Of a stretch of DNA of 64,000 bases, positions 50,858-64,000 are shown in pieces. Below the pieces are notes generated by a model. That model was not told the origin of the DNA. It ran no database searches and worked only from the letters and a program-made list of their open reading frames with translations. Both the position numbers and the translations under genes were made by a program. Positions within the stretch are counted from its first letter, which is position 1; each line of letters starts with the position of its first letter. Origin of the DNA: Apis mellifera (Eukaryota; Arthropoda; Insecta; Hymenoptera; Apidae); contig NC_037642.1 in the NCBI RefSeq assembly GCF_003254395.2, forward strand, positions 7,639,736 through 7,703,735, read 5' to 3'.

Positions 50858-50866
50858 GCGCCACCT
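50858..50866 (-). promoter_or_regulatory. CTCF-like core AGGTGGCGC
   Basis: The minus strand reads AGGTGGCGC, the core of the insect CTCF motif, about 650 bp right of the twin NRF-1 sites. About 0.5 such 9-mers are expected by chance in the window, so position is the main argument. Confidence 0.25.
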
Positions 50867-52794
50867 GAAAAGCGTAGGTTGGCCCTTCGGACGGCCGAAA
50901 CAGTGGCCAACAGCGTGGAACGTAGGCGTGTGGAGGGCCATCGCGATGGCAAGACGATGAAATTGCGTTGGGCCAGCTTGTAAAGACAACGGTAGAGAAA
51001 GGAGGCGAGTGGGAAACGCCGGACAAGGACCCGTCGGGATTTATTGGTGCAATTAGAATGCACCTCCGGGGGCATTAAACCCTTGTAAAACGCTGGCCCC
51101 CGCACTCTGACGGCCTGACTAATGCGACCGCGAGACAGGCACGTCCTCCACGCACGCTACCTGCTTTCCCACTTCCAAGGTGTGGACACTGTTTCCTATG
51201 AATTTATGTATTTGTTTCTTTTCTCTCTCTCTCTCTCTCTTTCTTTCAACCGGACAAGATATTTACGAACAGTTTAGATCTTCTCTCCAGTGTGCTAAAG
51301 AATTTAAAACTTATCTCGAATTTAGAAGTTACACAGAAATCAAACTCTCGTCCTCAATTTTACGACTACTGAATACAAATTAACGTTTCAATATTTCCGT
51401 ATATCCGATTCGATTACATCGGTTAATACTCTCGGAATTATATTCTTAACTTTTGTAATCGAGTATTTTTATTTATCGCAAATAATATATTCGATTATCT
51501 ATTTATCGTTCGAAACGTTAAAATATCAAAAATCTGGAGATAGTCGTAAATTTTACGACTTTCCCTATCAGATATCGATTGAACGATCGTGTTCCAAGAT
51601 TAAAAACGCGTATCAAGGAAATTGTCAAGCGAAGGGTTAAAAACTATTTACGAACGAATCAGAGCTTGTTTACGCTTATTATTTTTAACGATTCATATTT
51701 CGATAAGCGGATCGGCCAACTCCTTCCCTTCTTCTTTCTCCCCATCCCTCGACAAGCAAGAGTGTAAACAGATGTAAAGTCGCATTATCATAATCGCGAT
51801 AACAACAGCCGCGACGTCTCTTTTGTCGTCAAAGGCGTGATCATCGTTTCCACGATCGATGCATCGACTTATCTCTCGCCATAACTCGCTACCGGTATAT
51901 TCATGCTAAAGTTCGATCGGCAATAATCTCGCGATTATACGAATCTCCCTCTCCCTCCCCCCTCTCTTTCCATGGAATGGAAAAATTTAATAGACTCGCG
52001 CTTTATTGCCCGCTTTATTGGCCGCTTATAAAATCGATGCAATTAAACGTGATTACACGGAATTCCAGAGCGTTGAACGATCCCTGGTCGCTCGCTTATC
52101 GATGCTTTTTGAACGGCTCGCCAGTCGATCCTAATTAACGAAACGTGGTTAGGGCGGGAAAGTTGTAAAATCATTCGCCTTCTTATTCTTGAAAATTTTT
52201 ACATACCGAGTACTGTACGCCAAAAAAAAAAAATCCATCAACGATTGAACGGAATTTAATAGAATAGAAATTATTATTTTTATATTTTGTTGGAAAAATT
52301 TGGATCATTTGAGAATTTAAAACGGTTATCCAATATCGAATCATATCATCTATAGATTGAGAAACTTTTTAATCCGTAAAACGTAACAAAGTTTTATCAG
52401 ATTATTATCTGATTAATTCTTCGCCGACGAAGCTTCCAACGATTTCCTAAGTCCTGTCCATATGCTCACTCACCTGGCTACCTTTCCCCATGCTACCTTC
52501 GCTAATCGTTCAATCGTTATCTCTCATTCAAGGACAAGCCCGATTACCCTACGATCCATTTTTAAATACGCTAGATGGGCGTGTTTCCATTTCACCACTT
52601 ACATCGATCAAACTTTATTTAAAAATTAACTTTTCATCCTCCTCTCTCGCAAAGCGCTGTTTCTTTATGAAAGGAGAGAGAGAGAAAAAAAAAAAGAAAA
52701 AAAAAACATTGTAGAATTTTTCTTCTTCACAAGCTGTGCGTGTGCAGCTGCGCTTTCATCTTCGAAACCTGGCAATTAACCAACTTATCCATCC

Positions 52795-52836
52795 AAAAAA
52801 AAAAAAAAAAGAAAAAAAAAGAAGAAAAAAAAGAAA
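52795..52836. repeat. A-rich homopurine tract
   Basis: An unbroken A/G run of about 42 nt in intron 3, mostly A. Confidence 0.85.
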
Positions 52837-55298
52837 CTTTTACAATCTCCTCCGTCGTCCCTCCGATAAGATTAACTTCAACTTCTTCTGCTCGATTCTT
52901 TCGACGACTTTGTCCAGATTTCTTTACAACCTCCAGGTCAATCTGGTTACCTTGAGTAGTCAAGGTCCCCGGAGAAAGTCAACGAGCGACGAACTTTACG
53001 CTCGTGCCGTTCGTGAAAGATGCTGCCATTATATCCTCCCGTTCGAAAGTGGTCGCTGGAAGACCACTGCACGTTTCCGTCCCGCCAAGGTGTCGTAAAC
53101 GTTTACGCAGGGTGCTGCAATTCGTTTTTATTGCGCGAAGACAATCACTCGTTTTTGGGACTCTCCGAGTTCCTCCGACACTCGTGAGGGGGAGGGAAGG
53201 GAAGGGCCCTTTTATTTTGATCTCTCGTCGATTCCGACCGTTGGTCGGACAAATGGGCCGACAAATCGTTTACGTAATTCCTCGTAGTTTGGCGCGAAAC
53301 GACGACGACGACGACGTCGGTTCCTCGTCGAGCGAAAAATGGAAGCTTTGACGGGGCCGGAGCCAGGAGGAGGGGAGGGGAGGGAACGCACGATGGCCGA
53401 GAAGGAAACGGCAGAGGAGCAGAACACGGGCACAGCGGAGGAGCAGCTGCTTCGTATATCTCTCGGCAGGATCGTCGCACACACTTGCATACCACGCTGT
53501 CCTAAACAGACGTGCCGGAACGAGAGCATTCTCTAAATATTATCGCGCAATATTTTTATCTTGCGCCGGATGATACAGCCTGATCCTGGTGGAATTTTCC
53601 TCTGACGTACAATATATATTTATTTATATATATATTTATTATTTTCGTACGCGAGGCTGTTCATTCTTATCCTCGTTTCGCGAAGAGAAAAAGAAAAAAA
53701 AAAGAGAGAGAAAAATTAAAGTAAAAAGATCGAGGTAAAAAACTTTGCTCTTATTTTTATCGAAGCTCGGAATAGAAAGTGCCTGTTCAAATGGTACTGG
53801 CTCCCGATGCTTAATTTCGTTTCATTCCGCCATAAATATGGAGGATCTCGGATATTTAACGGCGGCCAGCGTCACATTAATAGCGCTCGTATCGCTTTAT
53901 ACATATGCATGGGCTCAATTAGCTGTCACTCGCAGCCCCCCTGCCTCTAATCAGCGTGATACAGTCGTTTCGATCGAGGCCGATAAAAGGCGCAAACTTT
54001 CGCGCGAATTCCCCATCCCTCCAGAAATCGTTTATTTCCTTCGCGCGAAATTCCTTCCAATATAAATTTTCCCAATGATATACGTACATATATATATATA
54101 CACGCGTGTGTGTGATTCGCGGTGGCCGAAATAGGTAAGGACAAAATAAAATTGGGGACGAGGGAAGGGGAGACGAGGCTGCTTACAATTTGTAATCGAC
54201 GTGGATACCTGAACGGGCGTTTAGGTCGCCGCTTGGGGATCGTCGAAAAAGCAACGGTGACAGGGCCCAGTGCAAGAACTAGTTCCCCCCTACGAAGAGT
54301 TGACAGTATTTTTGTGCGGCTTACAAGACGCCTTCATTATCCATACACCCGATGCGAGAGGAACTCCCATTCAGAATTCAGCCTCATGAATATACGTTCC
54401 TCCGGCCCCGTTCCCAGAATTCTTCGCAATAGTCTTCGCGGGACTCGACCGGTTAACTCGATTTTAACGTTCCACCCGTTTTTCCGGCCGGATTCCTTCG
54501 TTGTCAGTCGGCAGCCCCGATTTAATCATTGCGATACTCTTCCTGCAACGACTATTCTTCCTCGAATCCAACGTTGTGTTCTTTTTCCCTCTCTCTCTCT
54601 TTTTTGCCTCGAATTCTTCTTCCCGATTTTCGAATCTCGAATCCACGATCTTTGCGTAAGGAGAATCAATTAGAAAATTACGAAACGTTACGTTCCTTAT
54701 CGATAAAAGGATATTTTGGAGGAGGAACGTTAACGATATTCAATCCCACAGCCGGGTTGTTCTAATCAGATGGCTTGGCTCGGTGTCGGCCAAGAGAGAG
54801 AGAGAGGAGGAGAGAGAATAATCTGGCGTGGATTCCACGAGATTAACCGGTACTTCCATCGAGATTTGTCGTCCATCTCATTCCGTTTTTTCTCCTCGAT
54901 CCTTTCAGTAAGAACATCGTGGGTCCAATTAAGAGCGGATCCCCCGAGCATCGAGCAGAAGATACTCGCCCATCCTCCCTTTTGTTTCTATTCTGATCGT
55001 CACTAGGCGGCGCCATGAAAATGCTCGAGAATCTCTCTCCCTCTTTGGCCTCCTCTCCTCCTTTATATCCATTCGGCGTTTTTCTGCGTTTTCTTCCTTC
55101 TCGCCCTTCTTGGACTCTCGCGGTGTTGTGCAGGAATTCCATCGCGTTCACCGGCGCGTTTCCGTTTTCTACGCGTACGAATCGAACAGCGGGGATCCAA
55201 TTAAAAGAAAGCACGAGTAAAGGAAATCATTTGGATCAGAGAGAGAGAGAGAAAGAGAGGGAGGGAGAGTCAACAGGTGTACAAGGGAGAGATAGAGG

Positions 55299-55321
55299 TA
55301 TATATATATATATATATATAA
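55299..55321. repeat. TA dinucleotide repeat
   Basis: About 11 TA units, 110 bp before exon 4. The proximity to a weak acceptor could influence splicing; this is speculative. Confidence 0.85.
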
Positions 55322-55429
55322 ACGTGCGTACAAACATATTTGTCGATACGATCTACAGTTTTAATATTCCAATTAACGGCTACGTCTAATTATTAAAGAT
55401 TCTTAAACGTGTGCGCTCGTCTGTTACAG

Positions 55430-55480
55430 ATCAGACAGGAGAAACCTTACTACATCGCCGATCCGGAGGTGGACTCGCTG
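55430..55480 (+). CDS. hth: homothorax coding exon 4 (51 bp)
   Basis: This 51-bp exon encodes residues 140-156, IRQEKPYYIADPEVDSL, directly after the FSKQ end of exon 3. It matches Drosophila Hth almost residue for residue and aligns without a gap to the corresponding MEIS1 segment (IRAEKPLF-type). The acceptor is CTGTTACAG, with a weaker pyrimidine tract than exons 2 and 3, and the donor is GTGAGT at 55481. The phase is 0 on both sides, so skipping it would keep the reading frame. In the family the next exon continues with the V/[21 protein letters not shown] helix; it is not present in the remaining 8.5 kb. Confidence 0.97.
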
Positions 55481-57201
55481 GTGAGTATTCGCTTCAATTT
55501 TACGAATGATTGTATCTCCGCGACACAAAAAAATATCCCCCAAATTTTATTCGAGAGTGTTATCAAATGATGAAAGAGAAGATACGTAACTTGAATTCGG
55601 TTAATTAATAAATTTTTGTATCCCGGTGGGTAATTAATTAAAAAAAATGTCGGAGTAATTTTTCTCCTACCTTCGAAGGTAGTCAAATATCGTCAAGAAT
55701 TCTCCAATTCTCCGTTTACCTTCATGGCTAATCGTTCGATTTTATCCGATCATCGTTTCACTCGACCACGTTCGTTTCGAAGAATGACGACGGAAGGATC
55801 ACATTTAATCGTCGATGAGAGAGGAAACGATGTTCAAAAAAAGAAAGAAAAAAGCAGGACGTTACGATAAATATCCTTCCGTGGGGATATAATGTATTTA
55901 ATTCTCATACAACGATGTTGCTCTGATATCTGATAATCGGAAGGAGGAAGGGAGAGGAGAAAAGAAAAAGGGAAAAAAGGAACGAGGAGCGCTGGAAATT
56001 TGAAAATTGCTTCCTCCTTAAGCCGATATACTTAAAGCGAGCAGATATATTATTACTCGTATGAACTTTATCGTATTCAATTATGCTAGGGCTAATGGAG
56101 GATTCGGTTCGGGAGTAAACGGAGTGTATAAAAGTAAGGCAGGAGGCGATAATTAAAAGAGAAAAAGGAGAAAAAAGAAAGAGAAGGAGAAAAGAAAGGA
56201 AAAAAGGCCGAGAGGAGTCGGCGAGTCCGCCTTTGTTTCCTCGTGGCTGGACGCGGCGGCGGCGGCCATTCGAATGGCAGACCTTCGAGGAGAGCAGACA
56301 GAGGAGGAAGAAATATTTCAAACGACCCTTCGCGTTCTCTCCGATCGAGATAACGGATAGTGGGCTTTTTAAATAACTCGGGTGTATTCGTTGGTGGACG
56401 AGGACGGCGCGCACACGCGGGCCCATCGATGCCTCGGCTCAAAGTCGACCTGCCATTATGGATTCCTTTTTCGAGACCGTTGTCCCTGATTCTCATTGAT
56501 CTTTCCTTTCTTGCGGTGGCTCGTGTTTCACTGCGTATGATTGAGGGTCTTTTTCTTTCTTTTTTCTTTCTTTTTTTTTCTTTTTTTGGAAAATGGGTCT
56601 ATTACAGGTAAAGTAGGTAAAGCGAGTTACTCGCTTTTTGAAACGTATTCTTATACGGATGGTGATGTAGCGATAAGGATAAGCTGTTGAGAAAATATCT
56701 CTCTCGAACCCTATCGAAATTGATTCTCTCTGAAATAATTGCGGATCTTTAATTTTGGAACGAATTTGGTTTTTTTATTCAAGAACGAAAATTTTCCCTC
56801 AAAGAAAAAAAAAAATTTGTCGATAACAGGGTTAAAAGGAAACTTCGAAGAATTATATAAATATCCCCGAATTTAAGAGACCGTATTATGACGTAGTACA
56901 ACGTAATTTGTTTCGAGATCCGATTTCTAATTAACCGTGAAAAAGCGACACACAGAGGAGTGAAGGTTTGCAAATATTTCATCATAAAGTTCGTTCAAGC
57001 CTTTCCGTCTGCACCGGGGAAAAGGTGTCTCGCGTTTTCGAATATTCGCCCGTAATTCAAAATTGGATATATCGAGCGTGTTAATGGTGAACCGGTGTAC
57101 GTTGTGTTTTCGCGTTCTCCCCTCTCCCCCTTTTTTATTTTTCGCTTTTCCCCTTCTCCCTCTCTTCGTCGAGTCCGCGGTACAGCGGTGGGAAAAAACG
57201 A

Positions 57202-57244
57202 AAAAAAAAAAAAAAAAAAATATATATATATACATATATATATA
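57202..57244. repeat. A run joined to a TA repeat
   Basis: About 19 A residues followed by roughly 12 TA units with one C interruption. Confidence 0.85.
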
Positions 57245-60200
57245 GAGGGAGAAGGAAAACGGACGACGGGGATGCATTTCGTTGACGTTGTTCGCATCGT
57301 TGGCCTCAATTTTTCAAAATGTCACGCCCGTTATCTGAGCTGTCAGGACGGCATCGGTCCGCGCGCAAACATCCACGCAAGGTGTACCCCGCTCGAATCT
57401 CGCGCCGCTGTTGTCACAACTGTCGCTCGGTCTCGATCTGTTGAAACAGAAAACGAACGAAATAAAACCGAAAAATAAAAAAAAAAAAATAAAAAAAGGA
57501 AAAAAAGAAAAAGAGGGAAAAAAAGTAAAAATAAAAATATTGGAATGGAAAGAAAAAAAGAGAGAGAGAGAGAGAAGAGGATGAAACGAGCGGGATAAAT
57601 ATTACACGTGTGTGTGTATATTATCGCGTATCAACGGTAGTGTATACGTGTATGTATGGTGGATTCGCATCATCGAGAGAGCGGTGACGAATTATGCATG
57701 TCCGTGACATTAAATAAATGTAAAGCGCGAACGGGTGAGACGCGCGCGTTTCATCTAAATTTTAAAAGGAAACGAGACACGGTTGAACGGGTCGCTGATT
57801 TTTCCGCGTGACGCGTTCGTAGGAATTACTGTTACGCACTTCTCCAATAAAGTTATTCTTCATCGTTTCTTTCTTCTCTCTCGAGGAATTGTTCTCCCTT
57901 TTTTTGTAGATATTCGACGCTTCAACTTTTTTTCTTCTTACGGAAGAGGGGGCAGGTTCTCCATTCGATAGAAACGTTACGCAAAATTACAGAAATTTTT
58001 CCTTCGAATCGAAATCTTTATGAATAATTCCACAATGCTCGAGCAAACCATTCCAAACCATTCTAACACGGTCATTATCGATCCAGTTACGCCATTATTG
58101 CACCTGTTGCTACAAATGGAATAATGTTTCTTTTGCGCGAGGAACGGCCAATAACGCGGCACGCATCTCTCCACCAATTCCGAACCGAACGCTTTGAAAA
58201 TGTTTCATCGCGCCATTTCCGAAATGTTTTCGCGATCGCACCGCGGGAGGAGGGACGAATCCCTCTTCCCCTCGCGAGAATTCCCCTCCTCACCGGTTCA
58301 GAAAACTGGTCCAATTAACGCACGCCTCCCCAACATTGCAAAAACTCGCGAGTCGAATCCGCTAGAAAATTTACGAACGGCACCAAGGTGCGGAGGAGAG
58401 GAAGGGAGGTGTCGAGGAAAGTCGAGGGGAGAGAGAGAGAGAGAGAGGCCTCGAGAGTTGGACGATCGAAAATCGCATTGGTGGCTCGTTCTGTCGGTGC
58501 AGAAACCGGTGGCGTGGCTTCATTACGCCCGTGGCAAATCGCAATCTACGAGCAATGAGCTTCTATCGTAAAGAAGAGGCACGTAACGTCCGCGGTTTTT
58601 GCTGTCCGCGCCCTTTGCCTCCCCCCTTTGTTTCCATCCTTTCTCGGATGGGGAAGGGGAGGGAGAGGCGAGGCCCCTTTTATTCCACCACGACTCTTCT
58701 CTCTTCTCTACCCTCGGCTCCATCTCGCGCCGTCCACGGCCAGAAACTGGCTTTTTGCCGCGATTATTTTGCCAGAGTGAAGCCACGCGGTTCTCTGTTA
58801 CGGGAAGAGAGAGAGAGGGAGAGTGGTCGGGGGTTACACGCACGATGCGTTGATTGGAAAGGTCGGCTGGAAACGACGCGGTGACACGATCGAGGGAACG
58901 TCGGGGAGCGTCGAAAGGGCTCGAGATGGCGGAAAATTCGACGCAGATGCCGTTGGTCCCCCGTTGGAAAGGTTTTGGAAAAAAGGGCCGAGTTTCACCG
59001 AGCTCGGTCCCTCAGGGGTGGCGCAGACAAAGGAAATCGTTGCGCTCTTCGAGTGCTTTCTCCGTGAACCTCGAAATCGCTCGCCCGAATATTTCCTTCG
59101 ATTCCTTCGTTCTTCGATCCATCGTTTTCGCAAGATTCTTTATTTTTTTCGAAAGTAGAAAGAATTCTCTTTGGTAGAAATCTTTCTTGTTGCAATACGT
59201 ACGTATGGATTCTCTTGCGAGTTGTGACATTTATCAAGAGAGAGTTGTTTACAATTATTTTCATTTACACGAAGAAAATTTATATCTTTTGGATAACAGC
59301 AAGAAAACGCATTCGACAAAAATATTTCGATGCAACGATGAAACGTGATTAAACGATCGCGTGACGATAAAATTGGATGTAAAAAAAAAACTCTCTCCAT
59401 TCCTGTAAATATAAAACGTGTAACTCTCAACTATTCAACCATGTTATAAGAATACACTTACAAAAAGAGATATTGTCTTTGTTCAAGACGCGAGAGCAAG
59501 TCGTCAGAATGAGACAAAACGGTGCACGTATCGCAAATATGTCGCTCGGTCTTCTTCCTTCCATTTCTCTTACCTTTTTAATCTTTAACCTTCGGCATGC
59601 AAAACGAAGAGTTTGTTTCTTCGGCCGGAAGAGGCACGTACAATGGCGGACGAGGTAAAAAGCCGTGTACCGTGCCCGCTCTCTTCAATCCACCGAAGGT
59701 CAAGGGTTTCCTTCGAGGTTAAAAGCGAGGATCCTCGTTCGCCCTCTGCGAATCCTTCGGCAGCGTGGACGAGAGCCGTGCTCTCTATTCTTCCGCTGTG
59801 GAATCCGTGTTTCCCGCCTTGCACGCGGATCTTATCTGACAAACCAGACAACGTTTTCTTACGGAACGAAAATATCTAGCCTTCGAGCATTCCTTCCTTT
59901 CTTTCCTTTTTTTTTTCTTTCCCCTCTAATTCCATTCCACGTCTTATCTTTCGTGCCCTCGAGAACTTTCTCCTCCTTTTCGTTCCTGCTGTCAACTCCA
60001 TGCTCAATATTCCTTTCTCTCGATTTTTCAGAAAAATTGCAACGAATTTCTTCCAAAATATGTAATGTAATTTAGTAACATTCGATTTAAATCAATATAG
60101 CAGTATATTAGAAGAAGAAGAAGAAGAATTCCAAAAATTATTCCAATCATTTTCTCCTTCCTCCTTTCTTTCCTTTCACGAGGAAGAAAAAGGATGGAGG

Positions 60201-60562
60201 CGTGGGTGTAGGCGTGTGCGAAACGGTGGCCGAAACGGTGTCTTCCGCACGAGGTCGTAAACGAAACGAGGAAAGGAAAGACGACGAGGCATTTAGGAAG
60301 AGAGGGAAAAGCGGCGGCCCGGCGCGAAGCTGTTCCACGAAGCTCGCCGGGAAAAGGGACCTGCCCTCGCACACGCGCTTTAATAATACTCCACCTATTT
60401 AGCATAAGCGAGAAATGAGCCAATGAGATGCTAATTGCCCCTCTCGCGTTTCGAGAATAATTATTACCACCGCGGAGAGTGCTTTGCATTAGGCTCGCTC
60501 GGACGTTGGTCCACCACGCTGCTTTCTCCATGCTGCTCCCGCGGATTGGAACAGGGATTTCC

Positions 60563-60590
60563 CTTCTTCTTCTTCTTCTTCTTCTTCTTC
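60563..60590. repeat. CTT trinucleotide repeat
   Basis: About nine CTT units in intron 4. Confidence 0.85.
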
Positions 60591-63500
60591 CTTCTGTTCT
60601 TCTTTTTTTTTTTTTTGCACGCGCGAACGCTCCCACGAACTCTTGGCAACGTCACTCCCTTCTAACGAGATGGAATGCACGTAATGCAGATGTTTCTGGC
60701 TTTTTAAAACTGGACGTTTGTTTAATTTAGAGATTTCTTTTTAAAACGATACTTGGATTCCCCGATATTTGCGCATCTGTGGAAATTGAAAGTGGAGATC
60801 TTTAATTCGCATTCTTCTGGAGTTTTGGAGATTATATTTGTAATCTAAAGATTTTTCTTTTTTTTTCTTTGTTATTAATAACGTGTATTTGTTAATTAAT
60901 TATATAAAAGTTATTTCTTAAATCTATGTATATCTTATTAATAGCAATTTGTATCAGTCGTTGGTAAAGAAAGAAAAAAAAAGAATGATCAATCGTAATA
61001 TTTCTTTCCCACGATGCGAAATAAATAATAGAATTTTCTTTAATCCAAATATAATTTCGAAACAGATTCGAATCGTTAGAACAATCTGTGTATTTAAACT
61101 TGATCATTTTCCGTGATATTCTGCGATATCTATCCAATATAACAGATAACGCATCAGTGTGTATCAGAAAAATCACGTTATCGATACTTACGATATTCCT
61201 CGAAAGAAAACTTGTTATACAAGAGTACTCGTTTACTTTACTTATTTATTTACGATTATATTCGAGATTCCAACAACTGTTTTTCAATATTAAATTAATA
61301 TTTCCAGCCTCTTCTTCGTTATTAAAATTTCGAATCTCCATTCTCATTTATTCTTTAAGGGGGCGAAAAAAAAAAATGAGAGGAAAGATAATCCATAGTT
61401 AACGTCATTGCAAACGTATTAGCTTCCAAAAAAATAAATGTCTAACCTCTCTAAAAGTCAAGTGATTCGTTTCCACGTGGCTTCCTAGTTCGTTCCTCAC
61501 AGTTATCGAAAACGAATAGGAAGAAGCTATAAATTCTCGGCTAGTCGTTATTTTCTTTCCATACTGGTCATCAAGGCAGACGTTGTTTTTATCAATATCG
61601 CAAAATGGAAGAATATATCCATAGGCCAAGGATCCTCTGTTAAGGATCCTAGCAAGATGGACGAAGAAGTTAATTACGCGGTGGGGAAAAACCTGTATAG
61701 TTCGAACGAAGTTGGGCGGAAAAAAGAAAAAAAGAAAGAAAGAAAGAAAAGAAAAAAAGAAAAATGAGACAAAGTGCATCCTCGATGATTAATGATTAAA
61801 TAGAGAAGATAATAACAACGCGGATAGAAAGAAATATGAACATCTTCGTATTTACAAAGAAGACATGGCGTTAATTAGAATTAAAGATCGTCATTTTCTT
61901 GCTGCGTCTCGATCATCTACCGGCAATTTTCATCCTCTCTCTTTCTCTATATATATATTTATATATATTACGTTTCTTCGAGTTCTCGAACCATTTCTAA
62001 TGATCCGTGAAACGGATTTTTCATCAATCGTACGCAGACAGAAATATATATATATTTTTTCGAGACGAACGACGGTAACGATGTTCCTTCCAGGATCAAT
62101 ATATCGTCGGATTATTGCGCGAAATTGAGGAAAGGAAAGCGTATCGATTTAATAGGCACCAGTAAAATAGTAAGAGCGCGGAAGTGAATTTTCGATCGGA
62201 ATGCATTAAATATGCGCGCGAAATTATTCGTGGAAATATATCGAATGTGAATCGATTTTCCAGGCTCTAGGATCTTTTATTCATGCGTGTCTCACCCCAC
62301 CGTCTATCAATTAATCGCACGCCAATCGAACGTTTATTAATTGATTTTTCTCCGGCAAGAGTCTCGATCGATATTGCGCTCGAACGACTTTTCCACGAAA
62401 CCCCTTTCTTGCTCCCACGATTTTATCCGGCTCGGAAATTTTATTTTGGAAACTCGAGAGAGCTGAAAAGAAAAAAAAGAAAGAAATTGAAGTGGATCGT
62501 TGAGTAAACGAGAAGAGATAGAAATTAATAATATACGTATATATATATATACATATATTTCTTCAAATACGTATCGCTCGTTTCCATGTTAATCAGTGGA
62601 AATTGCAGTGGAACAAGCGTGCGTAATTTATGCGTTAATAAGGATTCCTTTTTTTCTTCCCTCCCCTCTCTCTTTTACTCGTAACTTAAAACCTCGCCTA
62701 TTAAAGGAGGGACAGTAACAAGTTGGCCGTAGTAGTTATTTATAAACTGTCTCTCTGAAACCAGTCCGAGCTCATTCTCTGCCAATTTTTCCGTATTACC
62801 TTTTCACGCCGTTTACACGGGCATAAATAAACATTACTCCCACGATTTTTGCACGAGAAACGAGAGGGGCGAGGAAGAAGAAATTTTCGAAATTTAAAAT
62901 CTCGTCGAATTTAAACCGAGAATTCGAAACCGAGTGGAGAGAAGTGGTGGATAAGAAGGGCGGATAAGAAGAAAAATCGATCGATCCATCCTTAGGGATG
63001 TTGGATAATTGGGACGGTGGAAACATTAGAAGCCTCTTTTTCACAGGGTTTAGTAAAGCTACACCCTCTCTCGTTTTGTTTCGTATCTGCTCCATTTCCA
63101 TGAATAACAACCAGCGTGGAGGGACGCCACGGTCGGAGGCGGGTTGCAACCTTGCCTCGGGCCCAATAAAAGCGACAAAACGCGCCCGCTCCCGCTCTCC
63201 GCTGGAGCCGGTATAAGAAGAGAAGCGGCACGGTAACGGTACCCTGGAAGCCAAGGATACCCTCTCGAATGGTGCCGCAAGGATCAGGAGAACGAAATCT
63301 TTCCGTCTCTTTTTCAGGGGCCGCCTCACATGGCCGCGCGTGCGTCCGCCTTCCAAGGATCTTCCAACTTTTCTTATTCTTTCGTTAACCGACGACATTA
63401 ACGATTAATTTTTATCACCTTGATATACGCGATATTCCAACGTTACGTATGTTCTCTCGATATTTATACACGGTTGATCCGATATTTTCGATGCGTTTCA

Positions 63501-64000
63501 CGATATTCCTACACATATTCCGTGTGAAAAATTAGACAGAAAAATATATATATATTGGTGTACAAGAATTTTTCTAAGATTAAAAAAGCCTCCTAAAGAA
63601 GTGGAGAAGAAGTCTTGGCAGAGAGAAACAATTGGAAGGAAAGAAGTTGCTCAATTGCTAGTCGATCCGGAACGAAAAGAAGAAAGGAGAGAAACGTTAA
63701 AGGATCTCGTGTCTCTAGACACGAAAATTCCTGTTATCCCGGAGTTGTCCACCTGGCAATTTCAATTTTTCAATGGTATAATATGGGCGAGCCGAGTGTC
63801 GTCGAGATTCTGGGCGATTATTCGCGCAGAATCTGGTCCGAGTAACAAGCTGCGCATCGAGTACCTTCGAGATCCGCGTAACTACCGTTCTGTCACGTAG
63901 CTCGTTACGAGTCTCGCTCATTAGATCCACGGTGCAACCGGGCACGCGATCGAGCATCGAGTAAATCACCTTTCGCCCAAGGATCGATTCTCGCCCCCTT

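Larger units (their letters stand above)
46605..55429 (+). other. hth: hth intron 3 (8.8 kb)
   Basis: The donor is GTAAGC and the acceptor CTGTTACAG. The first and last thirds are AT-rich. A strongly GC-rich island (about 49.9-50.72 kb) lies in the middle and is annotated on its own. No nested gene can be supported from open frames, including the 183-codon frame at 54122-54673. Confidence 0.9.
21129..64000 (+). other. hth: homothorax (hth) transcription unit, 5' part; continues past the right edge
   Basis: This is the transcription unit of the MEIS-class TALE homeobox gene homothorax. Four coding exons (5, 86 and 2/3, 47 and 1/3, and 17 codons) join in phase to give 156 residues from MAQPR to ADPEVDSL. 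The reading frame, exon phases (0, 2, 0, 0) and GT-AG junctions agree throughout. In the family, Hth binds Extradenticle, carries it into the nucleus, and forms Hox-Exd-Hth complexes on DNA. The exons for the second half of the Exd-binding domain and the homeodomain are outside the window. The left end is only an estimate of the transcription start, taken from the ATG-depleted leader and the CpG-rich region. Gene identity is very secure; the start site is not. Confidence 0.9.
55481..64000 (+). other. hth: hth intron 4, first 8.5 kb (incomplete)
   Basis: The donor is GTGAGT. No match to the expected next exon ([20 protein letters not shown]-type helix) was found, so the intron extends past the window. 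It is AT-rich, with A-runs, GA runs and GC-richer segments near 58.2-59.0 and 60.2-60.6 kb. Frames up to 202 codons (60028-60636, minus) are low-complexity shadows. Confidence 0.85.

Noticed and set aside
54122..54673. 183-codon plus-strand open frame in intron 3
   Set aside because: No domain, starts from a non-ATG codon, and no splice or promoter context.
37642..55429. Introns 2 and 3 of nearly equal length (8821 and 8825 bp)
   Set aside because: No sequence similarity noticed between them; taken as coincidence.
60028..60636. 202-codon minus-strand open frame
   Set aside because: Starts in Arg/Lys runs from a CTT repeat and has no recognisable domain.
62796..63398. 200-codon minus-strand open frame in intron 4
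   Set aside because: Residue order is varied but no family, motif or splice support is visible; likely chance in a GC-richer segment.

Overview
The window is eukaryotic (insect) DNA carrying the 5' part of one large gene, homothorax (hth), the insect orthologue of vertebrate MEIS1/2/3, on the + strand. Four coding exons join in frame without a break: 23284-23298, 37382-37641, 46463-46604 and 55430-55480. They encode residues 1-156: the conserved MAQPR start, a Gly/Pro/Ala-rich spacer, and the first part of the MEIS/PKNOX N-terminal domain that binds PBC proteins (Extradenticle). The rest of that domain and the TALE homeodomain lie beyond the right edge. All splice junctions are canonical GT-AG.

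The organism is most likely a bee or another hymenopteran. The reasons are the Drosophila-like HTH N-terminus, an AT-rich background with abundant CpG and GC-rich pockets, very frequent GA/CT, AT and homopurine tracts, and multi-kilobase introns without recognisable transposons. The species is an inference.

Layout: 1 to about 20,790 is noncoding upstream DNA with GC-rich pockets (4.6-7.0, 9.6-9.95, 11.1-11.6 and 12.3-12.7 kb). Long homopurine and microsatellite blocks sit at 18.96-19.97 kb, just before the promoter. About 20,790-21,450 is a CpG-rich promoter region. About 21.1-23.28 kb reads as one long unspliced 5' leader: it has only 4 ATGs against 27 CATs. Intron 1 (14.1 kb), intron 2 (8.8 kb), intron 3 (8.8 kb) and the start of intron 4 (more than 8.5 kb) contain no second gene I can support.

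Most interesting signals: a perfect Exd-Hth (PBX-MEIS) composite site in the hth promoter itself, suggesting autoregulation; the ATG-depleted leader with four short uORFs; a GC-rich island in intron 3 with two identical palindromic NRF-1-type sites 32 bp apart and a CTCF-like core nearby; a compositionally distinct block in intron 1 (about 30.7-31.07 kb) with a 64-codon open frame ending at a splice-donor-like sequence; a degenerate tandem repeat just before that block; and compact clusters of transcription-factor motifs in intron 2. I found no new protein-coding system, RNA gene, CRISPR array or intact mobile element.
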